DNA from: Pseudomonadota bacterium
GTDB taxonomy: Bacteria; Pseudomonadota; Alphaproteobacteria; Rhizobiales; Tepidamorphaceae
Length of the DNA: 10,194 nucleotides
Reading direction: 5' to 3'
Assembly: GCA_023435545.1 (NCBI GenBank)
Contig: JAEYRQ010000053.1
Coordinates: 1 to 10,194, forward strand
This document shows positions 1-6,667 of this stretch, in pieces; position 1 is the first letter of the stretch, and each line of letters begins with the position of its first letter. The notes below the pieces were generated by a model. That model searched no databases, was not told where the DNA came from, and saw nothing but the letters and a program-made list of their open reading frames with translations. The position numbers were made by a program, and so were the translations under genes.

Positions 1-1
1 G

Positions 2-163
2 TTCCTGTCCGTGGAGGAGGCGCAGATCTTTCGGGTCACCGTCGAGGCACGGCTGGTGGACGGCTTCGCCAAGACGGTCGAGGCGGTGATCATGCAGACG
101 GGAGATCCGGGCCTGTTCGACGTGCTCGACTGGCTGGATGTCAGTGCAGGAGACGCGCGTTGA
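2..163 (+). CDS. gspK: GspK-like minor pseudopilin, C-terminal fragment (T2SS)
   Basis: Only the last 53 codons are inside the window and the gene is cut by the left edge. The visible peptide begins FLSVEEAQIFRVTVEARLVD and ends in a TGA at 161-163. The pattern 'xxxFRVTVEARLxxGxxKTVEAVI' followed by a short hydrophobic/Trp-containing end matches the C-terminal beta strands of GspK, the large minor pseudopilin that caps the T2SS pseudopilus tip together with GspI and GspJ. Position supports this: in T2SS operons gspK is usually followed directly by gspL and gspM, which is what is seen here. The assignment is by position and short motif only. The prepilin signal and the helical insert domain that would prove it lie outside the window. 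Confidence 0.7.
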   Translation, partial: FLSVEEAQIFRVTVEARLVDGFAKTVEAVIMQTGDPGLFDVLDWLDVSAGDAR

Positions 164-257
164 GGGGGGCGGCGATTCCAGCACGTGTTCCGGCCGTGGC
201 GTTCCCGGCCGCGGGAGCCTATATGCTGCGGGTCGCGACGGCCGCCCGGAGTCCGCA

Positions 258-1313
258 ATGAACCCAGTCAGCCGATTCCTTGGATGGTGGATCGACGAGC
301 TCGCAAGGGTCGTCGAGCCGCTGTTCATCCGCCATGGGCGCCCGGCGGGCTTCGTCGTCGTGGAGTCCGGCGGACAGTACCAGGCCTGGCGCGTGGCGGG
401 ACGCGAACCGGTCCTGCTCGGCTCGGTCGCCGCAGGGGAACTGGGTTCTGCCGACTGGGCCAGGAAACTGAAGTCGCGGCCGTTCGAGCTGCGTCTGGAG
501 GCCGGGCAGCTCCTCGATCGCACGCTCAGCCTTCCGGCGGCAGGCCGTCAGTATCTCGAGGCCATCCTGCGCCACCAGATCGAGCGCCTGACCCCCTGGG
601 CAGGCGACCGCGTCGTATTCGACTACGAGGTCGTCGACGGCGGCGAGACGGGTGGCGACGACCAGATGCGGATCCGACTGGTCGCCACCGCCAAGGAACG
701 TGTCTCCGCGGCGCTGGCGCCGCTGGAGGCAGCCGGCCTCAACGCACGGGCGGTCGGCACGGCCGCCGATCCGCTCGACCAGGCTTCCACGATCGACCTT
801 CAGGACTCCAGCAAGACGCAGCGGCGCGACGCGCTGCGCCGGACGGTCGCGATCACGCTCGCGGCATTCGCCGCGCTGGCCGTGCTGGCGGGCGGAGTGC
901 AGAGCTGGTTCGTCTACGATCTCACCGTGCGCAGCGAGACTCTCGATGCCGCGATCGAGACGCGCCGCTCGGTGATCACCGAAGCGGTCGCGCGGACCGC
1001 CGACTCCGCCGGACATCAGCAGCTCGCCGCGCGCAAGGCCTCGGCGCTGGCGATGGTGCTCCTGGTGGAGGAACTGTCGAAGCGCATCCCGCAGGACACC
1101 TATCTGACCGAATTGTCGGTGGACGGGCAGACGCTGCGGATCAACGGCCTGTCCACCCGCGCGCCGGAGCTGATTTCGCTGATCGAGCAGTCGCCGATGC
1201 TGTCGGCTGCCCAGTTCGCCGCGCCGACGACGCGGACCGAGGACGGGACCTCCGACAGCTTCCAGATCGTCGCCAGACTGCCCGTACCGACCCAGCCGGA
1301 GGCACAGGAATGA
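258..1313 (+). CDS. gspL: GspL-like T2SS platform protein with PilN domain
   Basis: This is a 351-residue bitopic inner-membrane protein. Residues 1-194 are a cytoplasmic domain that in GspL contacts the ATPase GspE. It contains the stretch 'RQYLEAILRHQIERLTPW' (about residues 97-114), typical of GspL/PilM-type cytoplasmic domains. Residues 196-218 are a hydrophobic membrane segment. Residues about 225-265 look like a periplasmic helix, and 270-343 match the PilN/fimbrial-assembly fold ('KRIPQDTYLTELSVDGQTLR'). The start is ATG 258, with GGAG at 248-251 six bases upstream. The only other in-frame start, ATG 138, overlaps gspK and would add 40 low-complexity Gly/Arg/Ser-rich residues ahead of a clean N-terminus. 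The stop overlaps the gspM start by 4 nt (ATGA), indicating translational coupling. The family assignment is firm. The name GspL rather than generic 'PilN-domain protein' rests on the gspK/gspM neighbours. Confidence 0.85.
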   Translation: MNPVSRFLGWWIDELARVVEPLFIRHGRPAGFVVVESGGQYQAWRVAGREPVLLGSVAAGELGSADWARKLKSRPFELRLEAGQLLDRTLSLPAAGRQYLEAILRHQIERLTPWAGDRVVFDYEVVDGGETGGDDQMRIRLVATAKERVSAALAPLEAAGLNARAVGTAADPLDQASTIDLQDSSKTQRRDALRRTVAITLAAFAALAVLAGGVQSWFVYDLTVRSETLDAAIETRRSVITEAVARTADSAGHQQLAARKASALAMVLLVEELSKRIPQDTYLTELSVDGQTLRINGLSTRAPELISLIEQSPMLSAAQFAAPTTRTEDGTSDSFQIVARLPVPTQPEAQE

Positions 1314-1885
1314 AGGCACCGGCGATGCGAATCGATTCCCGGCAGGTCGGCGCGGTCGCGCTGGCCGGGGCGCTGGTGGTGGCGGCGGTGGCCTGGCTGG
1401 CATGGGGCTGGCTGGCGCGGGAGGCGCTGGAGGAGCGGATAGCGGTCCAGACCAGCCAGCTCGACCATCTCGACCGGCGTCTGGCGGCACTGAACGCCGA
1501 GGGGCAGGCGCAAGTGGACGGGGCGGCTCCGCCGGCCGTCTACTATCCCGGCGAGACGGCCCCGATCGCCGCGGCACTTGTGCAGAGGACGGTGGACAGC
1601 ATCATTGACGATGCCGGCGGCCGGCTGATCGAAAGCCAGCTGCTGCCGATCACCGAGGCCGATCCGGACGGGCATCGGATCGACCTGCGGACGTCGTTCG
1701 ACGCGACGATCGACAGTCTGCAGTCCATCCTGTTCGAGATCGAGACGAGGCGCCCGATCATGCTGATCCGGTCGTTGTCGGTGCGCTCCTTCGTCACAGT
1801 CGGGCGCAACGATGCCGACGAGGACGACCCGATGTTGCAGGTATCGCTGGTTGTTGCGGGATTCTGGGAGTCGACCGAGGAATGA
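1310..1885 (+). CDS. gspM: GspM-like T2SS protein (subtype b)
   Basis: This is a 191-residue inner-membrane protein. It has a short cytoplasmic N-terminus, one membrane segment at about residues 13-35, and a heptad-like helix at about 36-64 rich in Leu/Arg/Glu (QTSQLDHLDRRLAALNAE). A ferredoxin-like periplasmic domain follows at about 75-187. The 'GGRLIESQLLP' and 'IDSLQSILFEIETRRPIMLI' segments are characteristic of the GspM subtype-b / PilO-like fold. In T2SS, GspM binds the periplasmic part of GspL and stabilises the platform around GspF and GspE. The ATG lies in an ATGA overlap with gspL and has GGAGG at 1298-1302, seven bases upstream. Its end overlaps the next gene in the same way. The closest alternative would be PilO of a type IV pilus, which the secretin, ATPase and GspK context disfavours. 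Confidence 0.82.
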   Translation: MKAPAMRIDSRQVGAVALAGALVVAAVAWLAWGWLAREALEERIAVQTSQLDHLDRRLAALNAEGQAQVDGAAPPAVYYPGETAPIAAALVQRTVDSIIDDAGGRLIESQLLPITEADPDGHRIDLRTSFDATIDSLQSILFEIETRRPIMLIRSLSVRSFVTVGRNDADEDDPMLQVSLVVAGFWESTEE

Positions 1886-2379
1886 GGAGGTTCCGCACCA
1901 TTGCCGTTTGCCTGATGGCCGCGGCTTCCCCGCCAGCAGGTTCCTTCGCCGCCGTTGCCCAGCCGGTGGCCATCGGCCTCGAGAGCATGACGCTCGAGGA
2001 CCTGCCCGCGACCCGGGAGCTGCCGCTGTTCACGCCGGCGAGGCATCCTCCGCCGCCGCCGCCGCCACCGCCTCCGCCTCCGCCGCCGAAGGTGGTCGAG
2101 AAGCCGGAGAAAAAGCCGCCGAAGCCGAAGAAGCCCCCCCAGCTCCGGAGGATGGGGGTGGTGATGACGGATGACAAGATCGTCGCGATCATGCTGGGGA
2201 AAAGGCGGGACACGCACCGCCTCGCCGTTGGCGACGAGGTTGAGGGCTGGCAGGTGGTCGCGGTCGAGCCGAACTCGGTGGAACTGCAGTTGCGCAAGGA
2301 GACGCGGGTCTACCGCATGTTCCGCTCGCGGGTAACGGTGCCGGAGGTGCGGCAGGGCGCGCGGGCGCAGGTAGACTAG
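1882..2379 (+). CDS. GspC/GspN-like periplasmic T2SS protein with polyproline linker
   Basis: This is a 165-residue protein. Residues 1-28 form an N-terminal export signal with moderate hydrophobicity (MRRFRTIAVCLMAAAS, ending near AVAQP). The motif 'ELPLFTPARHP' (46-56) leads into 14 consecutive prolines (56-69) and a Lys/Pro-rich stretch (70-87). The C-terminal part (about 88-147, 'MGVVMTDDKIVAIM...RLAVGDEVEGWQVVAVEPNSVEL') resembles the small beta domain called the homology region of GspC, which binds the N0 domain of the secretin GspD. The protein is much shorter than classical GspC (about 270-300 residues) and has no PDZ domain. Similar alphaproteobacterial proteins carry the name GspN or GspC inconsistently, so no symbol is given. 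It starts within an ATGA overlap with gspM; GAGG sits too close to the ATG, which suggests translational coupling. The inferred role is to bridge the inner-membrane platform and the secretin. Confidence 0.72.
   Translation: MRRFRTIAVCLMAAASPPAGSFAAVAQPVAIGLESMTLEDLPATRELPLFTPARHPPPPPPPPPPPPPPKVVEKPEKKPPKPKKPPQLRRMGVVMTDDKIVAIMLGKRRDTHRLAVGDEVEGWQVVAVEPNSVELQLRKETRVYRMFRSRVTVPEVRQGARAQVD
2047..2088 (+). repeat. Proline-codon run (14 codons) in the GspC-like gene
   Basis: Fourteen successive proline codons, mostly CCG with interspersed CCT and CCA, form a C-rich trinucleotide tract. The mixture of codons interrupts a pure CCG repeat, which should limit slippage. A run this long is a strong ribosome-stalling motif that requires elongation factor P in bacteria. 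It is followed by a Pro/Lys-rich segment reminiscent of TonB spacers. Confidence 0.95.
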
Positions 2380-2392
2380 GCCGGGCCGCCGC

Positions 2393-4102
2393 TCAGGTGG
2401 CGACCCGTACCACCTCGGACACAGAGGTCTGTCCGGCCCGACACTTGGCCAGCCCGTCCTCAAGCATCGTGGTCATCCCCGCCTCCCGGGCGACTTCCTG
2501 GATCCGGCCCGTATCGACCTCGTCGTGAATCTGCTGGCGCAGGTCCGCATCGAACCGCATCACTTCGAATATGCCGATGCGGCCGCGGTATCCGGTTCCC
2601 CCGCACCAGTCGCAGCCCGCACCGTGGTAGAGCGTCTCGCCCGGCGCCAGCCGGAGAATGCCGCGCTCGATCAGGGACTGGGTAGACTGGTCATAGTCCG
2701 TGGTCGGCGCGCGGCAGCGCTCGCACAGCTTGCGGACCAGCCGCTGGCCAATAACGCCGCGCAGCGCCGAGGCGAGCAGGAAGCTCTCGACCTTGAGGTC
2801 GAGGAGCCGCGCCACAGCGTCGGCGGCGTTATTGGTGTGGAGCGTGGTGAGGACCATATGGCCGGTCAGTGCAGCCTGTATGCCGATCGCCGCGGTCTCG
2901 GCATCGCGCATCTCGCCGACCATGATGATATCCGGGTCGTGCCGCAGGAAGGCACGCAGCGCCGTGGCAAAGCTGAGGTCGATGGCTGGCTTGACCTGGG
3001 TCTGGTGAATACCCGGGATCTGGTACTCGATCGGATCCTCGACCGTCATGATCTTACGGGCGGGATCGTTGAGTTCGGTTAGCGCGGCGGCCAGCGTGGT
3101 CGTCTTGCCGCTGCCGGTCGGCCCGGACACCACGACGAGGCCGTACGGTTCGGCCAGGATGGCGCGGATGGCCACGAGGTCGCGAGGCGACATGCCGAGA
3201 CGGGCAAGGTCGAGCGCGCGCGATTCCTTGACCAGGATGCGGATGACGGCCGCCTCGCCGTGGATCGTCGGCAGTGTGGCGATGCGCAGGTCTGCTTCCG
3301 TGTTGACGATCCGGACCCTGGCGCGGCCGTCCTGGGGCAGACGGCGCTCGGCGATGTTGAGGCCGGCCAGGATCTTGATACGCGAGACGACCGCACGTGC
3401 CATCCGTCCCGGCAGCGTCTGATACGGACGCAGGAAGCCGTCGACCCGCAGGCGCACGCGAACCGCATCGCGGGTCGGCTCGACATGGATGTCGGTGGCG
3501 CCGAGATCGAGGGCGGCTTCGAGCATCGCATCGACGGCCTGAACCACCGGGGCGCCGCGCGCGAGGTCGCGGAGGCGCTCCAGGTTCTCGTCGTTGCCGA
3601 CGTCCATTTCGAGGTCGGTCGCGCCGGCGCCGGCCTGTTCGGCGCGTTCGGGCTCCGCCTGCTCGGCATCGCGCTCGAACAGCATGGCGATGTCCTCGAA
3701 GGCGACCACGCTCAGCGCGAACGGCCGGCCGATGGCCAGCTTCACCGCGTCGATCGCCTCGGAATTCGCCGGATCGGCGATGGCCAGCATCAGGCGGCCT
3801 TCAGCCTCGTAGGGGTAGAGCCAGGCGTCGCGCATGAAGCGGCGCGAGAGGCCGCGGGTGGCGCCGCTCTGGCTTCCGATCGCGTCGATGCGGATCCGCG
3901 GAAGGCCGTGAAACCGCGCGATCGCGTCGGCCAGATCGGTGCCAGTCATCACACCCGCTTCCCACAGCGCGGCATACGAGCCGCGGTCGGTCGGGGGTAC
4001 CTCGTCGAGTGCGTCATAATCGACACGGTTGGCGAACTCTTCGCTTTTCCTCACGAAGGAGAGAAAGGCGTCGTCGACATCCAGAGATGGCTTGGCTATC
4101 AT
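2393..4102 (-). CDS. gspE: GspE, T2SS assembly ATPase
   Basis: This is a 569-residue cytoplasmic secretion ATPase of the GspE/PulE/PilB family. ATP hydrolysis by the hexamer drives pseudopilus assembly through GspF and GspL. The N-terminal T2SSE_N/MshEN-like domain is at about residues 40-145, followed by an acidic linker (about 143-172) and the ATPase core. Visible motifs are Walker A GPTGSGKT (327-334), the Asp box EDPIEY (355-360), Walker B DIIMVGEMRD (391-400), the His box GHMVLTTLHTNNA (414-426), and a tetracysteine zinc site at C460, C463, C497 and C500. All key residues are present and the length is normal. The gene is on the strand opposite to all other T2SS genes here. It converges with the GspC-like gene (13-nt gap) and diverges from gspD. 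The start ATG has only a weak upstream GGAA. PilB of a type IV pilus is the alternative, but context favours GspE. Confidence 0.95.
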   Translation of the reverse strand: MIAKPSLDVDDAFLSFVRKSEEFANRVDYDALDEVPPTDRGSYAALWEAGVMTGTDLADAIARFHGLPRIRIDAIGSQSGATRGLSRRFMRDAWLYPYEAEGRLMLAIADPANSEAIDAVKLAIGRPFALSVVAFEDIAMLFERDAEQAEPERAEQAGAGATDLEMDVGNDENLERLRDLARGAPVVQAVDAMLEAALDLGATDIHVEPTRDAVRVRLRVDGFLRPYQTLPGRMARAVVSRIKILAGLNIAERRLPQDGRARVRIVNTEADLRIATLPTIHGEAAVIRILVKESRALDLARLGMSPRDLVAIRAILAEPYGLVVVSGPTGSGKTTTLAAALTELNDPARKIMTVEDPIEYQIPGIHQTQVKPAIDLSFATALRAFLRHDPDIIMVGEMRDAETAAIGIQAALTGHMVLTTLHTNNAADAVARLLDLKVESFLLASALRGVIGQRLVRKLCERCRAPTTDYDQSTQSLIERGILRLAPGETLYHGAGCDWCGGTGYRGRIGIFEVMRFDADLRQQIHDEVDTGRIQEVAREAGMTTMLEDGLAKCRAGQTSVSEVVRVAT

Positions 4103-4148
4103 TTTCCGCGAGTTCGGACCGGCGCACGCGACGCGGTGCGATTGTCAA

Positions 4149-4177
4149 CAGATAGAATGTAAGCGCAGGGGTGACAA
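4149..4177 (-). promoter_or_regulatory. Candidate sigma-70-type promoter for gspE
   Basis: Read on the minus strand, TTGTCA (4177-4172) matches five of six bases of the -35 consensus. It is followed after 17 bases by TATCTG (4154-4149), which matches only the first three bases of the -10 consensus. The predicted transcript would start about 40 nt before the gspE ATG. The spacing is good but the -10 is poor, so this is tentative. Confidence 0.3.
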
Positions 4178-4202
4178 CCGACCGTTCCCGGTAAACTATA
4201 AT
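4171..4202 (+). promoter_or_regulatory. Candidate promoter for gspD-gspO-sel1
   Basis: A perfect -10 hexamer TATAAT lies at 4197-4202. The best -35-like element upstream is GTGACA at 4171-4176, but the gap between them is 20 bases, longer than the usual 16-18. An activator may therefore be needed, or the hexamer may be a chance match. It lies about 264 nt before the gspD start. Confidence 0.28.
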
Positions 4203-4310
4203 CCCTCGGATCGGATCTGATCGGGGGAAAAGAACAGGCGTCCTGGCGATAGATCGCCCTGTCAATTCCAAGAACACGGTCCTGTTCGTGGCTTGTCTGC
4301 ACGGAACGAA

Positions 4311-4326
4311 CCCTCCTCCGGGAGGG
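4311..4326 (+). promoter_or_regulatory. Stable hairpin in the gspD leader with a UNCG-type loop
   Basis: CCCTCC (4311-4316) and GGAGGG (4321-4326) are perfect complements closing a TCCG loop. In RNA this is C(UCCG)G, the exceptionally stable UNCG tetraloop class. No U-run follows, so it is not a typical terminator. The 5' arm with its flank (4310-4318) is also complementary over nine bases to 4445-4453, just before the gspD ribosome-binding site, so two alternative folds are possible. Confidence 0.4.
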
Positions 4327-4465
4327 GCGGGTCGGGCTGGGCGCAGGAGTCGCGAGCGGGCGAGTTGCCGAACCCGTGGCGCAAGGTGCGCGGGACGGAG
4401 TGTGTAATCCTCGTCGGCTCTGCCGGCGAACTGCGTCCTCAGGTGAGGAGGGTACAGAGGAGTTG

Positions 4466-6667
4466 ATGCACCTGGGGAGGACATTGCGTGCGGCGTTCCT
4501 GATCGTCATGGCGGCGGCCACTGTGTCGTGCCAGACGACCGAGGATTTATTGTCCGTGCGTGGCTCCGGGTCGCGGTTCTTCGGCTCTGTCCTCAATGCC
4601 GACCTTGCGGCGCGTCAGCCCGCACCCGAACAGAGCCAGGGCCTGCAGCGCATCGGCCCGGCGGACCCGCCGCCCGGGGAGGTCTATACCGGCAGCGGCT
4701 ATGTCGAAGGGCAGGGCGGTCCGTTCGTGCCGGCTGGAACCTCGGAAACGGCAGGGCGAGGTACCTACAGGCTCAACTTCGAGAACGCCGATCTCGGCGA
4801 AGTCGTGCGGGCCATCCTCGGCGATGCCTTGGGCCGAAACTTCGTGATCGACACCGAGGTCGGCGGTCGGGTGACCCTGGCTTCGGCGCGGCCGGTGGCG
4901 CAGGAAGACCTGCTCCCGATCCTTGAGACGATCCTGCGGATGAACCAGGCTGTCCTCGTCGATACGGGCACGATCTACAGGATCGTCTTCGATACCGAGG
5001 CTGGCAACCTGCCGCTGATCGACCGGAACGATACACGCGCCGGCTACGGCTTGACCGTCGTGCCGCTCAGATATGTCTCGGCCCGAACGATGGTCGGACT
5101 GATCGAGGGATTCGCGACACGCTCGGAATCCATGCGGGTGGACACCTCGCGCAATCTGTTGCTGATTGCTGGCACGGCAGCCGAGCGGCAGACCGCGGTC
5201 GAGACCATAAACAATTTCGACACCAACTGGATGGCCGACCAGTCTGTGGCGATCTATCCCGTGGGCCGGGTCCGCCCCGAGACACTGGTTCCCGAACTCG
5301 AGCGCATCTTCGAGACACGCGAGGGCCAGCCGGGCGCCGATCTCATCCAGTTCGTGCCCATGAGCCGGATGAAGGCGATTCTGGTCGTCTCCAAGCGGCC
5401 GGATCTGATCCGGCAGGCGGGCACCTGGGTCAGCCGCCTCGACCGCCAGAGCCCCGAAACCGACGTGCAGGTGCATGTCTATCGTGTCAAGTACCGCGAC
5501 GCGAAGATGCTGGTGCAGATCCTGAGCGGGATATTCACCGGCGCGGCAGCCACCGGGATCGACCAGCCCGGTGACCGGCCCGGCGACCAGATCGACCCGC
5601 GCGCGAGCCTGTTCCAGACGGGTGTCGAGGGCGAGGTCGAGGGCGCGATCGACCAGCAAGTCCCACGCCTTGGCACCAGCGGCGACGATCCGGGTCTGTC
5701 ATCCGGGACCACGTTCGATCTCGCCGACACGGGCCAGCAGCCGGGAACCGGGAACCTGTTCGACGGACCGGCGACTGCGGGCAACGAGCGCATCCGGTTC
5801 AGCGCCGATACGGCGAACAACTCGGTGGTCGTCTATGCCGACGGCGAGACCTACCGGAAGATCCTCACGGCGCTGCGCCAGATCGACGTGCCCCCGCTGC
5901 AGGTGGCGATCAACGTCGTCATTGCCGAGATCCGGCTCAATGATCAGCTGCGGTACGGCGTTCAGTATTTCCTGAAGAGCGGCGACGACGGCTCGATCGG
6001 CCTGTTCAATACGATTGCCAACAACATCAGCCGCGAGCTGCCCGGCTTCAACTTTCTGATCGGCAGCGAAAGAAGCCCGGACATCATCATCTCGGCCTTC
6101 GACCAGATCACCGACGTGCAAGTGCTTTCCTCGCCGTCGCTGGTCGTGCTGGAGAACCAGACGGCAACGCTTCAGGTCGGTGAGGACGTACCGATCACCA
6201 CGCGCCAGTCGCAGTCGAACATCGATCCCGACGCACCGACGGTGAACGAGGTGGAGTACCGCGACACCGGCATCATTCTCAACGTCACGCCCCGAGTCGC
6301 CGACAACGGCGTCATCTCGATGACCATCCAGCAGGAGATCTCCAACATTGCCTCGGGCGCCCAGACGCTGACGCCGACATTTGCCAAGCGCCGGATCTCA
6401 AGCGCGGTTTCAGTCGTCAGCAACCAGACGGTCCTACTTGGCGGCCTGATCAGCGAGCGGCGCGAGAAGGACGACACGGGCATCCCCGGACTGCATCGCC
6501 TGGACAAAATCGGCGGACTGTTCGGCACCAAGAGGAACCAATCGGACCGCACCGAGCTGATCGTCCTGATCCGGCCCGTCGTCATTCGTCAGGGGCAGGA
6601 CGCGCAGCATGTGGCCGAGGAACTGAGGGCAAGGATGTGGGAACTGAACTCTCGCGCCCGGGAATGA
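4466..6667 (+). CDS. gspD: GspD, T2SS outer-membrane secretin (probable lipoprotein)
   Basis: This is a 733-residue secretin forming the outer-membrane channel of the T2SS. A hydrophobic signal ends in ATVSC with Cys22, a plausible though not ideal lipobox. A linker of about 75 residues follows. N0 is at about 101-175 (YRLNFENADLGEVVRAILGD), N1 at 192-260, N2 at 261-328, and N3 at 334-478 with a Gly/Asp-rich low-complexity insert at about 358-440. The secretin core is at about 550-710, with VLSSPSLVVLENQTATLQVG, VEYRDTGIILNVTPRV and LLGGLISERREKDDTGIPGL ending in ELIVLIRPVVI. The start is ATG 4466, preceded by AGAGGAG at 4456-4462. An upstream in-frame ATG at 4376 would place 30 extra charged residues before the signal and is less likely. 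The stop overlaps the gspO start by 4 nt. Confidence 0.95.
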   Translation: MHLGRTLRAAFLIVMAAATVSCQTTEDLLSVRGSGSRFFGSVLNADLAARQPAPEQSQGLQRIGPADPPPGEVYTGSGYVEGQGGPFVPAGTSETAGRGTYRLNFENADLGEVVRAILGDALGRNFVIDTEVGGRVTLASARPVAQEDLLPILETILRMNQAVLVDTGTIYRIVFDTEAGNLPLIDRNDTRAGYGLTVVPLRYVSARTMVGLIEGFATRSESMRVDTSRNLLLIAGTAAERQTAVETINNFDTNWMADQSVAIYPVGRVRPETLVPELERIFETREGQPGADLIQFVPMSRMKAILVVSKRPDLIRQAGTWVSRLDRQSPETDVQVHVYRVKYRDAKMLVQILSGIFTGAAATGIDQPGDRPGDQIDPRASLFQTGVEGEVEGAIDQQVPRLGTSGDDPGLSSGTTFDLADTGQQPGTGNLFDGPATAGNERIRFSADTANNSVVVYADGETYRKILTALRQIDVPPLQVAINVVIAEIRLNDQLRYGVQYFLKSGDDGSIGLFNTIANNISRELPGFNFLIGSERSPDIIISAFDQITDVQVLSSPSLVVLENQTATLQVGEDVPITTRQSQSNIDPDAPTVNEVEYRDTGIILNVTPRVADNGVISMTIQQEISNIASGAQTLTPTFAKRRISSAVSVVSNQTVLLGGLISERREKDDTGIPGLHRLDKIGGLFGTKRNQSDRTELIVLIRPVVIRQGQDAQHVAEELRARMWELNSRARE

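Larger units (their letters stand above)
4103..4465. other. Divergent gspE/gspD intergenic region (363 nt), no gene seen
   Basis: No convincing small gene is present. The region must hold the promoters of gspE (leftward) and of gspD-gspO-sel1 (rightward). It has a locally AT-richer core at about 4138-4205 and several inverted repeats: GGCGAT-AG-ATCGCC at 4245-4258, GAACAGG at 4232-4238 against CCTGTTC at 4281-4287, GAACA/TGTTC at 4272-4287, and CCCTCC-TCCG-GGAGGG at 4311-4326. If gspD is transcribed from near 4197-4202, its leader would be about 250 nt, unusually long for a T2SS gene. Confidence 0.7.

Noticed and set aside
185..1309. Long plus-strand open frame entering gspM from upstream
   Set aside because: It is rich in Arg, Gly and Pro with no recognisable domain and runs through gspL in another frame. 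It reflects high GC content. Only the part from ATG 1310 codes (gspM).
219..1577. Long minus-strand open frame opposite gspL/gspM
   Set aside because: Its composition is Arg/Pro/Ala-biased, with no domain and full overlap with two well-supported genes. It is an antisense shadow of GC-rich codons.
2134..2140. Run of seven C in the GspC-like gene as a programmed frameshift or sequencing error
   Set aside because: The reading frame continues through it into a domain that fits the GspC homology region, so no shift is needed.
2380..2392. Bidirectional terminator between the GspC-like gene and gspE
   Set aside because: The 13-nt gap is GC-rich, but I find no proper stem-loop and no T-run on either strand.
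4143..4148. Perfect TTGACA on the minus strand as the gspE -35 box
   Set aside because: The bases 16-18 nt further on are GC-rich with no -10 element, and transcription would then start almost at the gspE ATG.
3260..4162. 300-codon plus-strand open frame opposite gspE
   Set aside because: It lies entirely antisense to a textbook GspE with all motifs intact and shows no motif of its own.
4243..4258. TGGC...GC around 4244-4257 as a sigma-54 promoter
   Set aside because: The distance between the GG and GC elements is one base too short, and the bases around them do not match TGGCAC-N5-TTGC. The inverted repeat GGCGAT/ATCGCC explains the pattern better.
4376..4465. N-terminal extension of GspD from ATG 4376
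   Set aside because: It would put 30 charged, Cys/Arg-containing residues before the signal peptide. ATG 4466 has AGAGGAG just upstream and gives a normal signal.
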